Source: ZC4RG30 sp035556135
GTDB lineage: Bacteria; Pseudomonadota; Gammaproteobacteria; Steroidobacterales; Steroidobacteraceae
DNA: 64,000 nt
Assembly: GCA_035556135.1 (NCBI GenBank)
Contig: DATMFO010000004.1
Span: 124,001 to 188,000, forward strand
Reading direction: 5' to 3'
In this document: positions 58,268-64,000 of the stretch, in pieces
How the letters are laid out: each line of letters opens with the position of its first letter
Numbering within the stretch: the stretch's first letter is position 1
Made by a program: the position numbers and the translations under genes
Notes under the pieces: model-generated
The model's input: only the letters and a program-made list of their open reading frames with translations
Databases searched by the model: none
Told to the model about the DNA's origin: nothing

Positions 58268-60354
58268 GACGCATCCTCCGCATAACGTGCCACGCGGAAA
58301 CCGATGGTGGGCCCCGGGGCGGTGCCACGCTCGCGCCACGCCGCACGCAGTTCGGACAGGGTGGCGCTGCGCCAGTTCGCGCCACGGATGGCGCGGGGGC
58401 CGTCATTGTCCGGACCCATCGGGTCGGACACCGCGGCGGCTTCCGGCAGCGAGACGTACACGTCGTGCATCCACTCCGAGACATTGCCCCCGAGGCCGTA
58501 GAAGCCGAGCGGTGAACGACCGTAGCTGTTCACTGGCGCGACCACCGGATGTTCGTCCCGGTATTCCGGCAGCATCGGTGCGGAATGCAAGTCGGTGGAA
58601 GGCCTGGCCGCCTCCATTTCCCCGCCGGAGAGATTGGCGGCGCCCGACGGCGGCGGCAGCGTGTCGCCCCAGGCATAGCGCTGCCACCGCTGGCCATCCA
58701 CATAGCGCGCGGCGTATTCCCATTCGGCTTCGGTGGGCAGGCGGTAGCCGCGGTTGGCGGGCTTCACCAGCTGCCAGCGGCCGGCATTGCGCTCGTAGGC
58801 CGGCGGCAATCCCTCGCGCACCGACAGCCAGTTGCAGAACTCCACTGCATCGTTCCAGCTCACGCGCGTGACAGCCTGTGGATCCAGGTCGATCGACTTC
58901 TCCAGCGCGACGCCCGATGCATGCCCGGCGCGGAAGGCGCGGAACTGCGCGTTGCTCACTTCGGTGGCGGCCAGGTAGAACGGACGCGTCAGCGTCACGC
59001 GGCGCTGCACCTCGTTGCTGCGACGGCCCTGCTCGCGGCGTTCGCTGCCCTGCAGGTATTCGCCCGCGGGCAGCAGCAGCAGCTGGCCGAGCAGCGGGCT
59101 TTCGACGCGCGAGGGCGGCGGTGCGCGCGGCTCAGGCGCGGCGGCCACCGCCTGGCCGGAAGCTGCGGCGCCCGCCGCTTCGGCGGCCTCGGCCTGGCGC
59201 TCCCCCACTTCGCGCAGCGTCACCGCCTGCGGCAGCGAGAGATCGATGCGCCCGAGATCCAGCGTCTGGCCGGCAATCACCGCCACGTCGCTGTTCCACA
59301 CCCGGCGCCCGGGAGCGGTCAGCGTGAGCCGGTAGAGCCCGGCTTCCAGTTCCACGCGCTGCGGGGCCGGGCCGTATTCGCGGCCATCTATGCGCACGGT
59401 GGCGCCGGCGGGCGCAGTGTCGAGCGCCAGCACACCATTGGCAGGCTGCAGCTGCACCTGCAGCTGCTGGCGCTCGCCGCCACCGGTGACCTCGACGCGC
59501 GCCACGTGATCCACGTGATGCGGCGCGATGAACACCAGGTCATGCACCCCGGCGGGAATGGAGATTTCACCGGGGGCCTTGCCTGCCGGCCGACCATCGA
59601 CCAGCACTTCGGCCTCGACGCCGCCGGTGTCGAGCCCGACGATGCCCGGCAGATAGTCCAGCTCCACCTCCAGTGGCAGCGCCGTGGCCAGGCGGCGCGA
59701 CACATCCAGCGTCACCGTGCGGGTTGCATAACCCGGGTGGGAAATGCTGAGTGTGCGGCGGCCGGTGGGCATGAACACACGCGCACCGCTGTGCCAGCCG
59801 AAGCCCGAAGGCCGGACGGCGGCGCCGTCCGGCATGACCTGTATCGGCACGCCTACCAGCGTGAACAGCAGGCCGGCCACGACAAGTACCAGCGCCGCTG
59901 CAATGCCGGCAGCCAGCCATACACCCTTGCGCGATGCCGGTCCCGTGCCGCGCGCCGCGGCGCCGGATTCGGGTCGCGCGGCAATGATCTCGCGCACACC
60001 CGCCTCGACTTCATCACCCGGCAGCAACGCCTCGCGCAACGGGGCGACCGTGGCGTTTCCCGCCAGGTGCACTACGTCGACCAGGCCGGCTTCAGGATGT
60101 ACCGTGACCTGCGCCTCGCCAACCGTGAGCACATCGCCGGCTGCCAGCGGCTGCGGCGAGCGCAACGGCTGGCCATTGAGCAGGCTGCGCGCGCCTGGCG
60201 CAGGCTGCGCCAGCCACTGGCCTTCCCCGGCAATGCTGACGGCGATGCCTGCGACGCCGGGAAGCACCACTCCCGCGCCTTCGCCGCCCAGGTCGAGCGG
60301 GAGCGTGGCCGCCCGGCTGCCGAGCGGCTCGGTGATGCGCAGGGTGGAGCTCAT
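58264..60354 (-). CDS. FHA-like / PEGA / SUMF1-like multidomain membrane protein
   Basis: This 696-residue protein has an N-terminal FHA-like domain (about residues 1-100) and one membrane helix (about 145-167, WLAAGIAAALVLVVAGLLF). Several PEGA-type repeats follow (about 170-390, for example LALDTAPAGATVRIDGREYG). The C-terminal formylglycine-enzyme-like (SUMF1/FGE) fold (about 430-690) has WNDAVEFCNWLS, YRLPTEAEWEYAAR, GLGGNVSEWMHD and AIRGANW. The Cys pair needed for FGE activity is absent in RGANWRSATLSELRAAWR, so the domain is probably a binding module, as in many bacterial kinase-linked SUMF1 proteins. It lies 16 bases before the kinase stop boundary and is part of the operon. Confidence 0.85.
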   Translation of the reverse strand: MSSTLRITEPLGSRAATLPLDLGGEGAGVVLPGVAGIAVSIAGEGQWLAQPAPGARSLLNGQPLRSPQPLAAGDVLTVGEAQVTVHPEAGLVDVVHLAGNATVAPLREALLPGDEVEAGVREIIAARPESGAAARGTGPASRKGVWLAAGIAAALVLVVAGLLFTLVGVPIQVMPDGAAVRPSGFGWHSGARVFMPTGRRTLSISHPGYATRTVTLDVSRRLATALPLEVELDYLPGIVGLDTGGVEAEVLVDGRPAGKAPGEISIPAGVHDLVFIAPHHVDHVARVEVTGGGERQQLQVQLQPANGVLALDTAPAGATVRIDGREYGPAPQRVELEAGLYRLTLTAPGRRVWNSDVAVIAGQTLDLGRIDLSLPQAVTLREVGERQAEAAEAAGAAASGQAVAAAPEPRAPPPSRVESPLLGQLLLLPAGEYLQGSERREQGRRSNEVQRRVTLTRPFYLAATEVSNAQFRAFRAGHASGVALEKSIDLDPQAVTRVSWNDAVEFCNWLSVREGLPPAYERNAGRWQLVKPANRGYRLPTEAEWEYAARYVDGQRWQRYAWGDTLPPPSGAANLSGGEMEAARPSTDLHSAPMLPEYRDEHPVVAPVNSYGRSPLGFYGLGGNVSEWMHDVYVSLPEAAAVSDPMGPDNDGPRAIRGANWRSATLSELRAAWRERGTAPGPTIGFRVARYAEDAS

Positions 60355-60370
60355 GCGGTGGCGGGCTGCA

Positions 60371-62470
60371 TCAGATGCGCTCCGTGCATCGCACTGACAG
60401 CGCCATCTCGCGCTGGCCCGGGGCCAGCTCCAGCACGTAGCGCACGTCGCGGAAACCTTCGCGCCGGCCGACGATGGTGTACTGCCCCGGCGGCAAGGTG
60501 AGGCGGCGCATCTGGAAGACGCCGAGCTCGCCCACCTGCATCACGCTCACCTGCGTGCTGTTGTCTGAAGTCAGCTCCAGGTGCACGGGCTCCTTCGCTG
60601 CATCAAGCACGCCGCGCAGCCACGCAAGCTGCGATGCCAGGCGCGGTGAGCCGTGCGCACTGGCCTCGCCACGCGCCAGCGCACGCTGCGCCGCCTGCCG
60701 CACCGCCGGCGCCACCAGGCGCTGCGGACGCTCCATGTAGTCGGCCAGCTCGCGATCGAGGGCGGCGCGGCGCTCGCTGCGCGCCAGTCCATCCTGCGCG
60801 AACTGCAGGTTCGCGTCGCGCTCCAGCGCGCGGCGATACAGCACCACTGCCTCATCCCAGCGCTCGGTGGATTCCAGCTGCGTGCCTGCGGCGAGGTCCT
60901 CCGCGTTCTGCCGGTCGCGGCGAATCTCGGCGATGCGCCGCTGGCCATCGAGCACGCGCACCTCGCGCGGGTGGATGGCAGCGGCCTGGGCATAGGCGCT
61001 CTCGGCTTCATCCACCTGCCCGCGCCGCATGGCATCGGCCGCCGCCGCGAGGATCACTTCGAAATCCCCGTCGGCGATGCGCGCCTCCACGCGCGCCAGT
61101 GCACTGCGGGCCGGCGCGAAGTCCGGCTGGTTGGCGAGCAGCAGGCGGTAGCTCTCCCGCGCCTGGGCGAGCTGGCCTGCCGCCTCGACGCGCGTGGCTG
61201 CGGCCATCTGCTCCAGCTGTTGTTCCAGGCGCTCCGCTGCAGCCAGGCCGGCGCGCGCCCCGGCATTGTCGGCCTCCAGTACCAGCGCGCGGCGGAAGGC
61301 AGCCCGCGCCTGCGCCGGTCGCAGCTGCGAGAGCGCCTGCTGCCCGGTGCGAAGTTCATCCGCGAGTGAGGTGGTTGCGGGGGATGCCGCAGCTTCCACG
61401 GGAGGCGGTGCGGGTGCAGCTTCCGCTGTCGCGGCTGTGGTGTCGGCAGGAGTGACCACGGCATCTGCGACGCTGGCCACCGGCGCCGTGACAGCGGGCA
61501 GCGCAGCCACCGGCGGGCCGGGCACCGGCTCGGGCAGCAGCATCAGCACGGCGGCACCGGCGGCAACGGCGCCGCCCAGCCACCACCAGGCCGACATGCG
61601 ACGACGCAGCGGCGCCGCCGCTGGCGCCTGTGCGGCGGCTTCCACCACGAGGGGATCGGTCTCGCCTGGCGCCACGGGCAGGGCGAGGCAGCGCTCGAAC
61701 TCCTGCACCACACTCTCAAGCGACGGACGGGCCAGCGCATCGCGCGCCAGCATGGCCTGCACCAGGTCCAGCAGCGCGGCAGGCGCCGGATGCACGGGCA
61801 CCGGACGCGGCGGATCCTCATCCTGCACCCGCTGTGCATCGAACTGCGGATAGAACGGCGGATAGCGCGTCAGCAGTTCATGGGCCAGCGCGCCCAGTCC
61901 ATACACATCATCAGCGGGAGTGGCCGCTTCGCCGCGCAACTGCTGCGGGCTGGCCGAGAAGGGCGAGCCGGCCGCAGGTGCCTCGGCACTGCCCAGCTGC
62001 GTGGAAGTGCCGAAGTCCGATACCCGCACCAGGCCGCCGGCGCTGAACAGCACATTGCCAGGCTTGATGTCCCGGTGCACCACGCCACGCTCATGCGCAT
62101 GCTGCAGCACGCCGGCCACCTGCAGAAGCACCGGCAGCACGCGCCGCCACGGCGCACCGCGCAAACGCAGGGCGCCGCCACCGGGTGCAAATTCGATCGG
62201 CAGGAACACGTACTGGCCATCGCGCTGCGGCTCTTCGACGCGCAGCACGCCGGGATGGTCGAGCCGCTGGGCCATGCGCGCCTCATGGCGCAGCAGCGGC
62301 AGTGCCTCCTCGGCGGTGCAGCTGCGCAGGTGCAAGAACTTCAGGGCAACGGGATGGCCGCCGGCGCGCTCGTCCACCGCGGCCCAGACCTCAGCGTGAC
62401 CGCCATCGCCGAGCCGTTCCCTGAGCACATATCGGTCGGCTAGCCGGCGCCCGGCTTCAAGGCTCGCCAT
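60371..62470 (-). CDS. Membrane Ser/Thr protein kinase with TPR-like periplasmic part
   Basis: This 699-residue protein has an N-terminal eukaryote-type kinase domain (about residues 10-265). Visible are the Gly loop RLGDGGHAEVW, Lys44 in VALKFL, HRDIKPGNVLF with catalytic Asp134, and SDFGTS (Asp152). All needed residues are present. One membrane helix (about 293-312) follows an acidic and Pro-rich linker. The outer part has TPR-like helices (about 380-600) and a PEGA-type C-terminus. It should phosphorylate Thr residues read by the two FHA proteins of the operon. The start at 62470 overlaps the preceding gene by 14 bases. Confidence 0.88.
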   Translation of the reverse strand: MASLEAGRRLADRYVLRERLGDGGHAEVWAAVDERAGGHPVALKFLHLRSCTAEEALPLLRHEARMAQRLDHPGVLRVEEPQRDGQYVFLPIEFAPGGGALRLRGAPWRRVLPVLLQVAGVLQHAHERGVVHRDIKPGNVLFSAGGLVRVSDFGTSTQLGSAEAPAAGSPFSASPQQLRGEAATPADDVYGLGALAHELLTRYPPFYPQFDAQRVQDEDPPRPVPVHPAPAALLDLVQAMLARDALARPSLESVVQEFERCLALPVAPGETDPLVVEAAAQAPAAAPLRRRMSAWWWLGGAVAAGAAVLMLLPEPVPGPPVAALPAVTAPVASVADAVVTPADTTAATAEAAPAPPPVEAAASPATTSLADELRTGQQALSQLRPAQARAAFRRALVLEADNAGARAGLAAAERLEQQLEQMAAATRVEAAGQLAQARESYRLLLANQPDFAPARSALARVEARIADGDFEVILAAAADAMRRGQVDEAESAYAQAAAIHPREVRVLDGQRRIAEIRRDRQNAEDLAAGTQLESTERWDEAVVLYRRALERDANLQFAQDGLARSERRAALDRELADYMERPQRLVAPAVRQAAQRALARGEASAHGSPRLASQLAWLRGVLDAAKEPVHLELTSDNSTQVSVMQVGELGVFQMRRLTLPPGQYTIVGRREGFRDVRYVLELAPGQREMALSVRCTERI

Positions 62471-63698
62471 GGCCCGCCAGGCCCTCCTCGGCCTGGTACT
62501 CGCGCAGCATCTCCCGCCACTGGCGGTACTGCTCTTCCGCGGTGCCGGTGAGCCGGAGGGTGCGACCCTCCACTTCCACCACCTGCTCGGAGACTTCCGA
62601 CTGCATCGAGCGCGCCAGCTCGCCGAAGGCCATCGCATGCGTGCGCGCGTCGGAGTATTTCTTCAACCCCGACAGGAAGGCGGTGATGCCGCCCACGGTG
62701 CCGGCGTAGCGCGCCACGTCGGTGAGATTGCAGGTGGCCTGCGTGTTGCAATCGGTGGGCGCGAAGATGGAAGCGAGCACCGCGGCGGCGCCGAGCACCG
62801 TGCGCGTGCGGGCGCTGGACCTTGCGCGCTCTTCCTTGTCGATCTCCTCGTAGGAGGTACGACGGAAGTCGCCGTAGGAATCCTGCATCTGTTCCGAGAA
62901 GCCGGTGTAGTAGCCATCGAGCGTGTCGATCACGGCCACGTCGCGCTCGCGGATGCGCTCGACCCTCCCGGCCAGGGGATCATCGCGTGCCGGCAGGCGC
63001 ACCACGCGCGTCAGCGGCTTGCGCGAGGAACTGTCGGTGCGCAGGTAGCCGGACATGGCCTCCGGCGCGAGGTCGGCCGCGAACGACAACTGCGCCACCT
63101 GCCGCACTTCGCGCAGCGCCGCGGCATCCAGCGCATTGCGCGCCTCCAGCAGGTCGTTGGCAATCGCTGAATAGACGTTCTGGAAGGGATCGCGTGCCTT
63201 CAGCGCCGCATCGGTCTTGTAGCTGCCGATGTCGGCTTCGCTTTCATAGCGCTTGCGGTCCAGCCACACGCGGCCGGAGGCGTCGCGTGCGGTGATCTCC
63301 AGCTCCAGCCGCTTGCCGGTGGATTCGATGATGCGGCCATCGACAGCCAGGTCGACGAAACGCACTGTTTCCGGCGCCACGCGCACGGCGCCCCATTGCG
63401 CGCTGCTCTCCAGCGTGTTGCGCAGCACGACGGGGAAGTAGCGCGCCTCGGCCTTGCGCAGGTCCGGATAGATGCGCTTCTTGGCCAGCGCGTCCTCGTC
63501 GGAGGCGCTGTCGGCCGGGATGCCCGGATCGAAGGCATGCACCACCACGTCGAGCCGCTGCTCGTCAGGTATCACCTGCAGCGCCTGTTTTGCCTCGACA
63601 CGCTTCAGCGGGCGGGTCTCCTGCACCACGCACCCGCTGAGCACCGCGCCTGCCAGCGCAGCGGCAGCCAGGCGGATGATGAAAGGAAGACGCAGCAT
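62457..63698 (-). CDS. Large lipoprotein of unknown family
   Basis: This 413-residue protein has a lipoprotein signal (LAGAVLSGCVVQ). The mature part has a first domain with PDEQRLDVVVHAFDPGIPAD and KRIYPDLRKAEARYFPVVLR. A hydrophobic patch near the middle (VLGAAAVLASIFAPTDC) and a charged helix at the end follow. I do not recognise the family. The ATG at 63698 is preferred over the GTG at 63707 because AAGGGTGG precedes it and the previous stop lies one base before. It heads the visible part of the kinase operon and may anchor the complex to a membrane. Confidence 0.65.
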   Translation of the reverse strand: MLRLPFIIRLAAAALAGAVLSGCVVQETRPLKRVEAKQALQVIPDEQRLDVVVHAFDPGIPADSASDEDALAKKRIYPDLRKAEARYFPVVLRNTLESSAQWGAVRVAPETVRFVDLAVDGRIIESTGKRLELEITARDASGRVWLDRKRYESEADIGSYKTDAALKARDPFQNVYSAIANDLLEARNALDAAALREVRQVAQLSFAADLAPEAMSGYLRTDSSSRKPLTRVVRLPARDDPLAGRVERIRERDVAVIDTLDGYYTGFSEQMQDSYGDFRRTSYEEIDKEERARSSARTRTVLGAAAVLASIFAPTDCNTQATCNLTDVARYAGTVGGITAFLSGLKKYSDARTHAMAFGELARSMQSEVSEQVVEVEGRTLRLTGTAEEQYRQWREMLREYQAEEGLAGHGEP

Positions 63699-63699
63699 G

Positions 63700-64000
63700 T
63701 CAGCCACCCTTCGTGTTCTGCTTGTAATCGATGTATTCCTTCCAGAGCTTTTCCTTCAGCTCCGGATCGGTCTCGGCCTCGGCCGCCTTGCGCAGGCGCC
63801 GGGCGATGATGTCATCGTCCTGGCCGGAGGGAATCTCGCGCGCGGCCTTGCCGCCTCCGCCACCGACACTGGCGTTGCCCCCGACTCCGGAACCGTCGGC
63901 CGGACCATCTCCCACCTCGGCGCCGGCAGCGGCACCGGCCCCGGTGCGGTCCGCGCGCTCACGCGCGCTCTCGGAACGCAGGTCGCCGGCGCGGTTGCGC
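63700..64000 (-). CDS. Small charged protein, 5' part outside window
   Basis: The frame is open from the right edge (the true start is beyond it). It is Gly-rich (GVGGNASVGGGGG) and then strongly charged, ending QDDDIIARRLRKAAEAET and LKEKLWKEYIDYKQ. The tail pattern (D-D-D-I-I-A-R-R-L-R ... K-E-K-L-W-x-E-Y) resembles, as I recall, C-termini of small proteins found next to vWA/ExbB-type clusters. No domain is assigned. It is coupled to the lipoprotein gene (1 base between stop and start). Confidence 0.5.
   Translation of the reverse strand, partial: RNRAGDLRSESARERADRTGAGAAAGAEVGDGPADGSGVGGNASVGGGGGKAAREIPSGQDDDIIARRLRKAAEAETDPELKEKLWKEYIDYKQNTKGG

Noticed and set aside
58264..60354. A sulfatase-modifying formylglycine enzyme
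   Set aside because: The fold matches, but the Cys pair required for catalysis is missing.

Overview
This is GC-rich, densely packed chromosomal DNA from a gammaproteobacterium. The best fit is the Xanthomonadales / Nevskiales / Steroidobacterales neighbourhood. That placement is an inference from gene content: a YaiL-like DUF2058 protein, a DUF6491 lipoprotein, an M2 peptidyl-dipeptidase, a double-length UvrA and HemJ. Genes are often joined by ATGA or GTGA overlaps. Several transcription units appear to start leaderless, with a TANNNT box 6-7 bases before the start codon. I see no insertion sequence, prophage, CRISPR array or rRNA. No stretch above 300 bases lacks a gene or a described element.

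Region 1 (1-6121): carbonic anhydrase (cut by the window edge), a flavin amine oxidase, a TPR protein, a DUF2058 protein, a two-domain retropepsin-like protease, a DUF6491 lipoprotein, an ABC ATPase relic, a thrombospondin type 3 repeat lipoprotein and a TonB-like membrane protein. Region 2 (6138-13540, minus): a LysR regulator followed by an aromatic ring-cleavage operon: FAD hydroxylase, extradiol dioxygenase, alpha/beta hydrolase, cupin, FAH-family hydrolase and tannase/feruloyl esterase. Region 3 (13556-16475): a DNA-repair island with an SRAP protein divergent from a coupled GIY-YIG nuclease, XthA and AlkB. Region 4 (16476-22171, minus): a DoxX-like protein, tRNA-Ile2(CAT), and an aa3-type oxidase operon with fused subunits I+III, a subunit II carrying cytochrome c, and two further c-type cytochromes.

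Region 5 (22362-31497): a glutathione transferase, then a haem operon: short HemA, HemC fused to a HemD-like tail, a sensor kinase and response regulator, HemE, HemN and a CPBP membrane protease. HemJ and a phosphoribosyltransferase lie opposite. The haem operon and the oxidase operon diverge, which suggests linked supply and demand. Region 6 (31578-41141): HrpB helicase, a neutral zinc metallopeptidase, a depolymerase-like hydrolase, a second two-component system, an M2 dipeptidyl carboxypeptidase and an EF-hand protein. Region 7 (41237-48655): a tandem double UvrA behind a consensus LexA box, a zinc-ribbon protein, and a SPOR-like protein behind a cyclic-di-GMP-I riboswitch. Region 8 (48949-54037): a membrane GGDEF-EAL protein, a Rossmann oxidoreductase and a TPR/TonB-like protein.

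Region 9 (54042-64000, minus, running off the edge) is the best candidate for an undescribed system. Nine tightly coupled genes encode a membrane Ser/Thr kinase, two FHA proteins (one with PEGA repeats and a Cys-less SUMF1-like domain), two membrane-anchored von Willebrand A proteins sharing a rare Cys-rich N-terminal motif, and lipoproteins or small proteins. I infer a phospho-threonine-controlled envelope assembly.
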